This document shows positions 42,278 through 53,700 of a DNA stretch of 64,000 bases, in pieces. Below the pieces are notes generated by a model, which worked only from the letters and a program-made list of their open reading frames with translations, was not told the DNA's origin and made no database searches. Made by a program: the position numbers and the translations under genes. This DNA is from Bisporella sp. PMI_857 (Eukaryota > Ascomycota > Leotiomycetes > Helotiales > Helotiaceae): NCBI GenBank assembly GCA_021307315.1, contig JAJSPD010000001.1:1962418-2026417 (forward strand). Reading direction: 5' to 3'. Each line of letters opens with the position of its first letter. Position 1 is the first letter of the stretch.

Positions 42278-43981
42278 TCATCCTCTCCATCTCACAAAAA
42301 TGTCTACAATCTCATCCTCCCTTCCCAATCTACTGGAGTCTACCACGACATACCATCCAAAGCTCTCACTAGCCATCTTGGCATCTTTGGGATACACACG
42401 TAATCTTTGGCCAAGACGGAGGGGTTGAACGAAACCTCCTCGTGCGTGCCATCGCAAAACGCTACATTCTGGAGCAATTCGTTCTGTCTCTACTCGCCAG
42501 CCGTCGTAAGCATCAAGTGAACGTTGCGGCATAGGAGTCATATTCCACTGAGCGATCATACCCTTTCCAACGTCGAGTTTCCTTTCTCCTTGGCCCAATA
42601 CGGAACTTCCAATGGAAATAAGCGCTTCTTCCCAGTCGACGTCTTCGGGTAAGTCACCAGCGTGTCCGCGCCTCGTGTATACGCATGAAACCTCAGTGAG
42701 AATTGTAAGTGCAATATCGCTTGGATTAAGTAAATGCGGTTCTTGACGAAAGCCAATAGCTTCCCGGCTGGAGATCGCATTCAGATCCATCAGAGGATAG
42801 GCGCTGTCGTGAACCTCAACCAAGCTTTCTACTTTGACTACACCAGCTAGTGTCTCCCGGAAAGTTTCCACAGCTGCTCTCACATCCTCATCCGGCTCGC
42901 GTGTCTGGACCTGGGACAAATACAGGATCGCGGGTGAGGCATTGACTGAAAATCTAAGCCCTTGAACTGGGGCGACGTTGAGCAAAGTTGAAAGCTGATC
43001 ATTAAGTGGCTCAAGCAATTTGGAGGAGACCCAACGGTCATTCTCATGATGACAGTAAAACCCTGGAAGCATAAGAGACACTGGCCCTTCTTGCATGATG
43101 ATCCGCTCCATATGGGTGAACAGATCTTGGAATTCTTGACTCCCAGGACGAACCCCGGTAACGTCTGCTTCACTGCCTCCACTGACATCTACATTGATAT
43201 AAACATAAATTGGATATCCTCCAAGTTGAGCAATTTGTTGCAAGAGTGGGATCTGTGAAGCGTGTTGTACTAGAAGCCGGATATTTCCTCCTCTTCGCCC
43301 GAGGATTTTGGCCAGATTTGCGATTCGCTCGACTTGCGATGGGGCTACTGGGACGCCATAAAGGACCTGCCAGGTTTTGCCATTACCAACTTATTCCGAA
43401 TATAATGGTGCAGCGCTTACGTTTACCTGCTTCCCATTCTTCTGATGCTCCAGCAACAGCGGCAAAAGATTTTCTGCTTCAGAGAGCGTGGTCACGAGAA
43501 CTCGCACTTGTTCAGGATCCTCTCCTATTTGAAGACGGGTGATTTCTGTCGTCTACCAACTATTATTGCGAGCACTGATTTTCAAATGTTTAGATTTGCG
43601 AAGTGCTTCCTAGTCCGGGAACCCAGTAGGGGAAGCGGTTCCATGAAACCATTCTGAGTACGAGAGATGCTGCATCTCTTCAAGCTCAATACAGTACCGT
43701 GGACCGAATTTTGCGACCTCTTCAAAGCTTGAAAGCGTCCCAGAAATATCTCGAGCAGCTAGGTTGATGAAATGGATGACGTTTGTCCTCACCTTGTGGA
43801 TATTCACCGCCGGAACGAGGTCAAAGTCCCAGTCTTCGAGAGCATCAGACATGCGCTGACAGTTTCGTTTTACCACCGCTCTATCAATTACAGCAGCAGG
43901 GAGGGGTATCTCGTATAATGTCTTCCCTACGAACTGCTGCAATAACGACGCTTTGGATGGGAGAGGGTAATTTGAAGTCAT
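42278..43981 (-). CDS. D-serine dehydratase / D-threonine aldolase-like protein lacking catalytic residues
   Basis: Fold type III PLP family (DSD1-like: an alanine-racemase-type barrel plus a zinc C-domain). Exons 43981..43793, 43552..43421 and 43366..42278; introns 43553..43792 (240 nt, GTGAGG..GTAG) and 43367..43420 (54 nt, GTAAGC..GCAG). All junctions are in phase, giving 469 aa. Seen: TLYEIPLPAAVIDRAVVKRNCQRM, TTEITRLQIGEDPEQVRVLVTT, VNVLYGVPVAPSQVERI, YVYINVDVSG and FGWYVVVDSS. Odd: the PLP-lysine block, normally like RPHVKTHK, reads VPAVNIHK (Lys to Asn). The C-terminal zinc block, normally like PNHAC, reads PKDAK (His and Cys lost). The frame is otherwise open, so it is either a maintained pseudoenzyme or an early pseudogene. 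An in-frame ATG at 44038 is an alternative start. Confidence 0.78.
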
Positions 43982-44220
43982 GACTGAGGAGGAATGTTTA
44001 TGGTCAACTTTGTTGGAGAATGCGTTCGCGTTTCCCACAAGGGCTATCTGTTCGTTAGATATCGCCTCCGGAGCGGAGTCGTTTTACCCTAACCCAAAAA
44101 TCGTTAGTCGCTTCACTTGAGCTCACCGTCAAGTGGCCCTTATCATTAAGTGGCCCGGATCCCTGCCACCCACCACCATCTTCAACCTTGAACTCGATAT
44201 TGCTCAACAACCAACCCCTT

Positions 44221-44847
44221 AATATGGAGAATAAAGAAGGGCGTATTGCTCTAGCACTTCAAGCTTATCGAAAAGGCCAGGTTCGAAGTGTGCAGGCCGC
44301 TGCACGCGCATTCGATGCCCCGCGAACGACTTTAAAGCGCCGACGCAAAAAAGTTCTTGTCACGAAAGCCCAATCCTTTGGCCTGGTGAGGCGGCTAGTA
44401 AGGTGGTTCTATTACGAGAATACTAAACTAAAGAGGAAAAGCAATTGTTGTGCGCGATCATGATAGAAATGAGGGGTCGTGCCAAGCCATCTAGGTCACA
44501 TGATCCATGATCGTGACAGTTCTTGCTCGATCTGATTCTACGTCTACTCAACGCAAACTGGCCGAAACTGAAAAATTGACCCTTATACAATGGATTATTA
44601 ATATGGATACGCGTGGAATATCAGCTACACAAAAGCTAATTCAAGAAACGGCTGAATTATTGCTTACGGACCGTGTTACAGACGCGTTGCCCACAAAACC
44701 GCGACTAGAGAAAAATTGGGTATACCGGTTTATAAATCGACATGCTGAAATCAAAACGCGGTATAATCGAAAATATGACTATCAAAAAACTAAATGCGAG
44801 GATCCTGAAGTTATTCGAGGCTGGTTTCGACTTGTACAAAACTGTCA
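44221..44847 (+). pseudogene. Pogo-like transposase N-terminal fragment, split by a solo LTR
   Basis: MENKEGRIALALQAYRKGQ (psq-type HTH), RSVQAAARAFDAPRTTLKRR, then after the LTR at 44358..44518 the CENP-B-like part (RKLAETEKLTLIQWIINM, LEKNWVYRFINRHAEIKTR, EVIRGWFRLVQN). Removing the LTR and one duplication restores one frame across the junction. No catalytic DDE domain follows; sequence runs into repeat H. Confidence 0.78.
44358..44518. repeat. Solo LTR related to LTR-B (target duplication GTTCT)
   Basis: 161 bp, tgtcacgaaagcc..gatcgtgaca, flanked by gttct at 44353..44357 and 44519..44523. Shares attacgagaatactaaacta with LTR-B but is otherwise diverged. Confidence 0.85.
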
Positions 44848-44961
44848 GATGCCAGGGTTGATAAGCTTTACCACAGCACTAAGCGGGCCAAAAAGGTACA
44901 ATATCCGATGTCGCATGTCAGAAAGCTTATCCTATTACATATACCAGTACAGAACCTGACA
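44848..44961 (+). repeat. Repeat H, copy 2
   Basis: About 115 bp nearly matching 10730..10850 in inverted orientation (gttgataagctttaccacag, cgcatgtcagaaagctt, ccagtacagaacctgaca). Follows a pogo fragment here; at 10.7 kb it adjoins a pogo-like element. Confidence 0.7.
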
Positions 44962-44983
44962 AAAACACAATTGCTAAGTATAG

Positions 44984-45219
44984 TGTAACAACTCAAGGCG
45001 GACAGGGATCTCGATCCGTAGATCTCAGGAAGAAGGACTCAAAGGTGTGAACGACTATCAATTATTATAACGAAGAGAACAAGCTACAGATAGAAGAAGG
45101 GAAGGAAAGCAGCGCTTTAGATACAGGAGACTGGCCAGGGGCAAGTGCAAGCGAGGCCCTGTGGTGTCAGGGGGCCGAGCCCCAAGTGGCTCTAAGCGAG
45201 ATAGGGGCGAGCCGTGACA
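44984..45219. repeat. Solo LTR-A, copy 3
   Basis: 236 bp, tgtaacaactcaaggcgg..gccgtgaca. Flanks tatag / gttgg do not match, so one side was probably rearranged. It adjoins the truncated N-terminus of the ABC transporter relic. Confidence 0.88.
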
Positions 45220-45220
45220 G

Positions 45221-48200
45221 TTGGCTTCCTCATATGCGCCGAACACACCTGCTCTCTTCGCCCCTCCGCCATGCTGGCCATATATCAGGTGATGTCTATC
45301 GTCTGTGACGCCGTTCGAACGCGCACCTTGGTGTTGGCTGGCTACGGCTCCGAGCTGGTCTACTTGTTTGCATTTTGCCTGGGCCGGCGCGTGGTCATTC
45401 TTTTCCTGGAGTCACGGAGTAAGCACAACGGGGTCGCCCAACCCGGAGCAGCCCGCTCCCCAGAAGTCCGAAGCGGGATCCTGGCGCGCGCCATGTTTGC
45501 TTGGGTCAATCCTATGCTGTGGCGCGGGTCTCGGGGTGTCTTACCCTTGGGGAGTTCGATCCTATCCCTGACGAGCTGCGCGGTGGCAAGCTGGATGGCC
45601 AATTCTTCAAGCGCTGGAGAGATGGTAAGTTCCGCCCTCGCCCCGCGAGGCCCGGGATAATGCCGATGAACCACATAGCCAACGATAAGCACAAACCCAA
45701 CGCCCCGTTGATCTCCCTCATTGCCACCCTCAAATGGTGGATCCTCTCCGCGATTGTGCCTCGTGCGTTTCTCGTTGCGTTCACCCTCTCCCGGCCCCTT
45801 ATGGTACATCGCGCTGTGGACTTCGTGACAGAGCCCGTGACTCAAGTTTCCAAAAATGCCGGCTATGGCTTGATTGGGGCTTACACGCTCGTGTTTACTG
45901 GCATGGCGGTACCCCCAGATCTGCTGCATTTCCCCTCGCTCGCTAACGTCGCGCTGCAGATCTCATCTGGTATCTACTGGCACATCGTCAACCGCATCAT
46001 GGCCATGGTGCGAGGCAATCTGGTTGCCCTGATCTATGCCAAATCGTTGGAATTGAGCGCCGAGGACATGGAAGATGCTGCCTCCCTCACCCTTATGAGC
46101 TCCGACGTTGATAATGCGATGCTTGGGTTTGGTGACCTTCACGAGATCTGGACCAAGTTGGTCCAGATTGGGATTGCCATGTGGCTGTTGGAGTTCTAGA
46201 TCTCATGGGCATGCGTCGCACCAATCATCATCTCGGTTGGTATAGCCCCCCTCTCTCACACGCTTTTGTGGCCCGAGTCTGACCGCCACGTTCCCCAGCA
46301 TGTTTCCTCGGCGCCGCCATCTTCGCAGGCCGGTTGAGCCGCTTTCAACGCCGGTGGAACGAAGCCATCCAGGCAAGATTGGATGTCACCACGCGGATGC
46401 TGGTACAGATGAAGGAAGTCAAGCTCATGGGACTGTCTGAGAAGCTGCATGCCTCTGTCCGGGACCTGCATCGCCCGGAGATCGCCACATCCACCAAGAT
46501 GAGACAACTTCTTGTCTAGGTCCTTACCATATTGAGTGGCTTCATCCGTCCCACAAAAGCAGATAGATCTCACCACATGCTAGCCTAGGTCACGGTCGTC
46601 CTCGGCCCGGCCACCACCTTCGCCCTTTACGCTATCATCGCCACCGTCGGTCATCAGAGGTGTCTGCTCACCGCCCAAGCTTTCGCCTCCTTGTCACTCA
46701 TCTTGCTTTTGGCGCGTCCAATCACCGAACTCACCCATGCAGTACCTTCTTTGGCTGGTGGGGTCGGCTGTCTTAATTGGATTCAAGAGTTCCTTTCCCG
46801 CACCTCAATCCACCCCAACCGGGCGGATTTCATCTCATGTCCGCCCGCAGCCCCAGCACCCATTCGAAAGGTAATGCCATCCCGTAAGACCACGACCCTA
46901 GATCCTCGGTGGTACCTTCTGCGAAGCTGGCGGGGGCACCTTCGCCTCCGTGAAGGCCCGCTCTTGAGGTCCAGGAGGGAGCATTTGGCTGGAAGAGCGA
47001 CGTTCCGCCGATCCTTCGCGATATCAATATCGCGTTGAGGGAGCGTCCGCTCATAATAATCACCGGGCCTGTCTGCAGCGGGAAAAGCACGTTGCTCAAA
47101 GGGCTGATGGGTGAGCTCCGCGCCAGCAACGACCGTGTGACATGAACCACCACATCCTTATCTTACTGTTGCTATGGGGAGTGAACAAAGAATTCAGTCA
47201 CATGACCACCTGTAACATATCATGAACAAATTACCACATTCTACTTACCAGCAACCACGTATCAAGTACGCGGCGTTGCTATAAGTGGAGTGGTACCTCA
47301 CTTACCATGATCAGATTTCGTGGATCATGAATGGCACGGTGCAACATAACGTTGTAGGATTTTCACTCTTTAGCCAGGACTGGGATGATGCCGTCATTCA
47401 CGGCTGCGCGCTCAACGTTGACCTGTGTCAAATGCCCGCGCGAAGTCATACCCTAGTGGGGAGCAGAGGCATCGCTCTAAGCCATGGACAAAAACAACGA
47501 GTGGTAAGTCCGCTGCGTGATGCTGCATCCACGCCCATCTGATGCCGTGGGAACGAGTTCTTGGACCGATGACTAGGCCGACTTCAAGTACCTTGCGCGT
47601 GCAGTGTACGCGCGGAAGCGGTTCGCCATCTTCGACGACGTGTTGAGCGGACTCGACTAGGCCACCGAGGTGAAGGTGTTTCGGCTCATATTTGGTCCAG
47701 GGGGCCTCCTGTGAATGATTGGCGCTACTGTGATCTTGGTTACCTATGCGAGTATGTCACCCCTAGCGCCCGCTGATCTGCTTTCGTTCCTCTGACCCTT
47801 GACAGCACACTTGATGTCTCGTGCTGTGATCGTATTCGACGGCCGCAGCAGAATCACGGCGCAGGGCGCCTTCCAAGCCTTGCATCAACAGAACGGATAC
47901 ATCGACCGGCTGCTTTCAGCAGCAAGCAACGACCCGTCGGCTGATCCAGCCCCTGAATTGGTAGCCCTGGCGCAACCCGTTGAGAGGATAGAGGCATCAG
48001 CCGATGCGTCTCGCAAGATGGCGATTGGAAGGTGTATCATTACTGCCTCCGAGCCGCTGGCTGGATGAAGACCGTTACATTCTGCTCGCCTCGTTGGTTG
48101 TTGCCTTCACCTTTAACTTCCCTAGTGAGTCCTTCCGGGGGTGTCATGGCCGAATGGCCATGCTGACAGTTGCGAAACAGCTTTATGGCTACAGTGGTGA

Positions 48201-48599
48201 TCTGGGCATGTACCTGGCGTTTATTTCCTGCTTGCTCTTGGAGCCATTTTGAGTTTTGCATTTGCTTGCTGGTGAGTACCAAGCACCGATGCTATTTTCG
48301 GTATGTCGGGTTTCTTCTGACGTTCCCAGAGGCAGTTTGTGGTGCGCATGGTCGCCAGTCAGGCGTGCAGCTATATGAGGTTGTGCTATGCACCGTCATG
48401 GGGTGAGTTGGGCCCTCTCTTAGTAACCGTGCCGTTTTCACTGATCCAACCACCAGAGCGCCGCTCTCCTTCTTTGTCCAGACCGACACTGGTGTCACGA
48501 TCAACAGGTGCGTCTCATTCAGCCGGCACCCGCCTGATCTTGTCGCTCATTGCTAATATCTCCTTTGCCATTGGCAGATGTAGCTAAGATATGCAGCTG
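45221..48599 (+). pseudogene. ABCC (MRP-type) multidrug ABC transporter pseudogene
   Basis: A decayed full-size ABC exporter. Recognisable pieces in order: the transmembrane entry (LFAFCLGRRVVILFLES, SGILARAMFAWVNPML), the first transmembrane domain (NRIMAMVRGNLVALIYAKSLELS, ASLTLMSSDVDNAM), Walker A TGPVCSGKSTLLKGLMGEL at about 47062, signature GIALSHGQKQRV (LSGGQ changed to LSHGQ) at about 47465, Walker B KRFAIFDDVLSGLD at about 47610, and remnants of the second transmembrane half ending MQLVDLALPMS at about 48590. Second nucleotide-binding domain absent. Frames shift and stop repeatedly; some gaps may be introns (GTAAGT at about 45625). Markedly GC-rich compared with flanking sequence. Confidence 0.8.
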
Positions 48600-48780
48600 G
48601 TCGACCTGGCGTTGCCCATGTCGGAGTCGCCTATATAAAGGGCCTGCTCCAACTCTCTACAGTTGTTCCTCATGTTTTTGTATCCTTCGTAGGTAGACCT
48701 ATAAGGCAATCACTGTCAGCCTATTGTACGCACTCCCATATGCCTCTATTCTAGCCCGTGATTCCTTGCGTCGTTACAAA

Positions 48781-49390
48781 ATGGAGTCAGCTTCAGAGGA
48801 AGGCATAAGAGTCAGGGGTCTTCAGTCCTCGCTGGGGGCTCACGCGGACCAGGTTATTCGTCTTAAGATTTGCAGCAGACTGAAGGACAACACATTGGGG
48901 ACTGCTTGGGGTCTTGAAAGGAGTAGTCTCAAAGCACTTCAGAAATTTGTATTGAATATGGCTCCTGGAGCTACAGTTCATGTATGCACTGACCGTTCAA
49001 AGTTTATCTCGTACGAATAAGTGAAGAATGCAGAAGTAATAATTGCTGGTACAAGTCAAGTGCCAATTTCCAGATATGGTACTGTTCAAGTGTTTGCAAA
49101 GCGCAGCTCGGAACCTGATTCTGTACGAAGATTCGAACTAACAAATGTTGCGTATGTACCGTCGTTTCTAACGAGCGTTGCTGCGTTGCTCAAATTTATT
49201 CACCAAATGTCCATTTCAACTCAAGACGAAGTTATTTGACTTTTCAAAGCCAAGTGTTTTGCGAGCTAATAGATATTGCGAATCAATGGGTAATCGAATA
49301 CAGCCCAGCTTCGTACAAAGCAAAAAATGACAATTCAACTTTCCCAGTTTCATCGTACTATAGAGAGGAACATGCTTGAAGCGCAAGAAC
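48781..49390 (+). pseudogene. Ty1/copia gag-protease relic, internally deleted
   Basis: Opens MESASEEGIRVRGLQ.. (gag start), then jumps into the protease region (GATVHVCTDRSKFISYE), broken by TAA at 49018-49020 and continuing VIIAGTSQVPISRYGTVQVF, FELTNVAYVPSFLTSV. Most of gag is missing; no pol follows. Confidence 0.72.
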
Positions 49391-49399
49391 AGTAACCAG

Positions 49400-49687
49400 T
49401 GTAACAACTCAAGCTGAACAGGGATCTCGATCCGTAGATCTAGGTAGAAGGACTCAGAGGTGTGAACAACTATCAATTGTTATAACTAAGAGAACAAGCT
49501 ACAGGCAGAAGAAGGAAAGGAGAGTAGTGCTTTATATACAGGACACTGGCCAGGGGCCAGTGTAAGCGAGCCCTGTAGGGTCAGTCGCCAAGCCCTGGAA
49601 TGCCGAGCCCCGTAGCAACAGGGGCCAAGCTCTACCGGGCTTTGCGGTATCTGGCGCCAAACTCGAGATAGGGCCAGGGCCGTGACA
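49400..49687. repeat. Solo LTR-A, copy 4 (target duplication ACCAG)
   Basis: 288 bp, tgtaacaactcaagctg..gccgtgaca, flanked by accag at 49395..49399 and 49688..49692. Longer than other copies because of extra sequence around 49570..49670. Confidence 0.9.
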
Positions 49688-49973
49688 ACCAGATCTAGCA
49701 CGAAACTAGGGCGTAGTATAAACATAACATATTTGGGCGTACACCTAACCGAGGTGATTGTACGAAAATACAATGAATCAGAGTTTCACTGAACAAGTTA
49801 TCTCATACTTAAAAGACAGATGTGGTTGTCAGAACATCATTCACTTATTGCGAAGATGAATATTAACATTTCAAAGGCAATACCAAAAGTGATAGCGAAC
49901 CTAGCATATTTCTCCTGCTCACCTATTAGGCCTGACCCTGCAATATAGTGCTGCTTCTCTTTGGACATAGCGC
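49688..49973. other. No feature seen
   Basis: AT-rich spacer between a copia relic/LTR and the GH35 3' end. Confidence 0.45.
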
Positions 49974-50312
49974 CTAAGCGTACTGATTTCGCACAGACCG
50001 CCATCTTGGCCGCAAGTATTCACCATCAAACTTAACATCCAGAGAGGATTCCACTGAGTAAGTAACGATCGGCTCCAGTCTAACGCCTGCCCCAGCCTCC
50101 AACTGTGCCCAAATAGCTATAGCAATAACATTGTCCCCATCGTAATTTAGGATCCCAGGTGGGACAGGATATTCCGACGACATTGAAATGTGCGGGTAAT
50201 ATCGACCAAATTGATAGCCATTAACGTAGAGAAAGACACGATACTGATTGTTTGTCCCAGTTGAGGTAAACTTGAAGCTTATAGCAACGTCCAAGCCATC
50301 CGGTACTTTGAG

Positions 50313-50515
50313 TGTCACGGCGCTGGCGCGCCTACAGCTCCTTTATGGCCTAACAGCCCGTAAGGCATCCACATTGGGGATCACGCGGAACGCCACGTGG
50401 CCCAAACACCTGTATATATGCTTCCCTCTCTGCCTCCATAGTCCTGTAGTTCTATTATTCTCGATTCTTACCCGTATTACTTTGAGCCGTTGCTCTTATT
50501 CTACGTGCCGTGACA
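50313..50515 (+). repeat. Chromovirus 5' LTR
   Basis: tgtcacggcgctggcg..gtgccgtgaca; contains a cacgtg box and the TATA-like tgtatatatgc. Confidence 0.93.
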
Positions 50516-50798
50516 TAATAATAGAACTCTTCACAACTCTACTTGCGGAAGTATAACCCTTACCCTTACACACGTCTTGCAGGCCCGTAACGGCTTGAAT
50601 TCGTATTGTATCCAGTTCCAGCCTTGATTGTGCTGAAGATTCAGAATCTCTGTGTGCAACGGAGATCACACTGTTACGACGTCAATACTCGAAGAGTACA
50701 TACGCAACTTTACGGCCCGGAAACCCCGTACGGCATTCATTTCATTTCATTTTATTTTTACTTCACTTCACTACCGATAAGCTTTCCTACCCGACAAT

Positions 50799-53700
50799 AT
50801 GGCAGAAATGGATATAGCTCTTGCGGTTCGTAAACGCAAGCTGGTATGGCCTACGGCCCTACCACGAACCGTAACGTTTGACCGTTCTATTTTGTATTCC
50901 AGGGACTTGCTGGAAGAAGCTCCTGTGGATCACGTGGCTCAAGAAGATATGAATAGAAGGGATAAAGCGTTCAACAAAACCGTCTCTGTCCCTGTTTATA
51001 CTATTCTCCCACGTCAAGAAGCGTTCTCTCCGCTATCTCTCTCAACGACTGACACGCCCAGGATCGGCAACGTGAGATCTACAGCTGCCCTTGAGCCAAT
51101 AGTTGAAAAAGTAGTAGAACCTGCTGCCGCAGCTGAGCCGATAAAAGACCGTTTCTGGTACGTAGGCAAAACGGATTACAACTATCATATGAAAGACAAC
51201 TTGCAAAAGATGGAAGAACAACTTGCGGGCATAGCCAAGCCACGTTTGACGAAAGCTACTCGCAAAATAGTCAACAAGATCCGTAAGGTTACAGCAAACG
51301 CTCACAGCCTCGACATTGCTGTAATTAGCGCTCCCGCATTTACGCTAAACCTGAAAAGAAAGGACAACGAAGTGTTCGCAGTTAGCCTGTATGAGCTAGA
51401 TAGATTGCTGGAAGAGCGCAGAGCTTTAGAACGAATAGACCTTTGTAGCATCGACGAAGACGAAGACGAGCGTTTGGTGGAAGATCTAGTGCCTGACGAA
51501 CTCCGGGACTTGAAAGACATATTCTCAAAAAAGGCATCTAACGAGCTACCTCCACACCGAACTGCTGTAGATCACAAAATCGAGCTTACGGGCGAGAATA
51601 CTCTTCGACACAGCCCGCTGATTCGGCTGACTACTGAAGAGCTACAAACGCTAAAAGACTATATTATGGACAACTTGGATAAAGGCTTTATTGCTCCTAG
51701 CCATGCTCCATTTGCAGCGCCAGTGCTATTCGTGCGAAAGCCCAACGGAAGTTTACGGCTGTGTATCGACTATCGCAAACTCAACAGTATCACCCGTAAA
51801 GATCAATACCCTCTCCCTCTTATTGATGAAACTTTGTCACGACTTACGAAAGCCAAAATATTCACTAAGCTAGACATACGCCAAGCGTTCTACAGAATAC
51901 GGATTCACCCTGATTCGGAAGAGCTAACTACGTTTCGTACCCGCTACGGAACGTACAAATGCAAAGTGCTACCTTTTGGCCTGACTAACGGGCCCGCAAC
52001 GTACCAGCGCTACATGAACGAAGTGTTGTTCGATTACCTGGATGATTTCTGTACAGCGTACTTGGACGACATTCTGATATACTCAGAGAACGAGCTGGAG
52101 CATACGGAGCACGTCCGTAAAGTGCTATTGCGACTTCGTGAAGCTGGACTACAAGTAGATATCAAGAAAACTGAATTCAGCGTCACCCGAACTAAGTACT
52201 TAGGGTTTATTGTGACTACTGACGGTATTGAGGTAGACCCAGAGAAAGTACAAATTGTTAATGACTGGAAGCCCCCTACGTCCGTACGCGGCATACAGTC
52301 ATTTCTCGGCTTTTGCAATTTTTACCGACGATTCATTAAAGACTACGGAGCTATTGCCCGCCCGTTGAACCGCCTGACAGGCAAGGACGTTCCGTTCGAC
52401 TTCAATGATGAGTGCTACGCATCGTTCGAGCGGCTGAAGCAAGCGCTAGTTACGGCTCCAGTACTGACCCATTACGACCCGCAAAAAGAGGTTTTGCTAG
52501 AGACAGACGCTTCTGATGGGGTGATTGCGGGAGTATTGTCTCAAAGAGCTACAGACGACGAAAACGCCCTATGGCAACCTGTAGGCTATTTCTCAAAAAC
52601 CCTGACTCCTGCAGAGCTTAACTACCAGATACACGACAAAGAAATGCTAGCTATAGTTCGCTCTTTCGAGCAATGGAGAGCTGATTTAGCACGAACGGAC
52701 CACAAAGTCAAGGTAGTCACGGATCACAAAGCGCTGGAGTATTTCATGACCTCTAAAGAGCTCAACGGTCGCCAGGCTAGGTGGGCCGAAGCATTGTCTG
52801 AATTCTTTTTTACAATCACATATCGGCCTGGCCGCAAGAATGAGAAAGCAGACGCGTTGACACGAAGAGATCAGGATACAAATGATTTACAGGCCACCAA
52901 AAAGCGCCATCGCACACAGCAGTTCCTTACGGATGACCAAGTCGACCCTCGTATTCGCGCAAAGCTGCTGCCTAATGCACAACTTACGCTCGCACCAATA
53001 GAAAAGCCGACAAGCTCGCAAACGGCAACTTTGTCAGAAACTCTATCCCCATGGGTACTCGCAGACCGAATCGTAGCCGCTAATCGCAGCTCTCCAGAAC
53101 TAGCAACAGATCGTCAGCGAGCAGAGAACGGAGAGCAAAACTGGACTGTAAGCAACGGGCTGTTGCTGTGGCAAGGTCGACTAGTAGTCCCTCCTACCGG
53201 CAATCTCCGCACGGAGCTGATTCAGGAGGCCCACGCTCAAGTGTCGGCAGCACACCCTGGCCGGACCAAAACCGTAGCTGTAATAGCTAGGCAATACTGG
53301 TGGAAAAGCTTACGCACCGACGTAGAGCGATACATGAACAACTGTAGAGAGTGCAGACGCGCTACAGTATTCAGAGACAAAGCTACAGGCAAGCTACAAC
53401 CTTTGCCGGTTCCGGAAAGGCCGTGGCAACATGTGGCCATGGACTTCAAATCGTACCCTACGGACCGTTACGGGTATGATTCGGTGCTGGTAGTGATAGA
53501 CAGGTTCTGTAAACAGTCCATAACGATTCCATGTTACAAAACGACAACTGCAAAAGACATGGCACAGCTGTTTATTGATCACGTCTACAGGTCACGAGGA
53601 GCACCAACTACTATTGTATCAGACAGAGGTCCTCAGTTTATTTCAACGTTCTGGCACGAGCTTTGTCGAATCCTCGGAGTGAAACTCAAGCTTTCGACAG

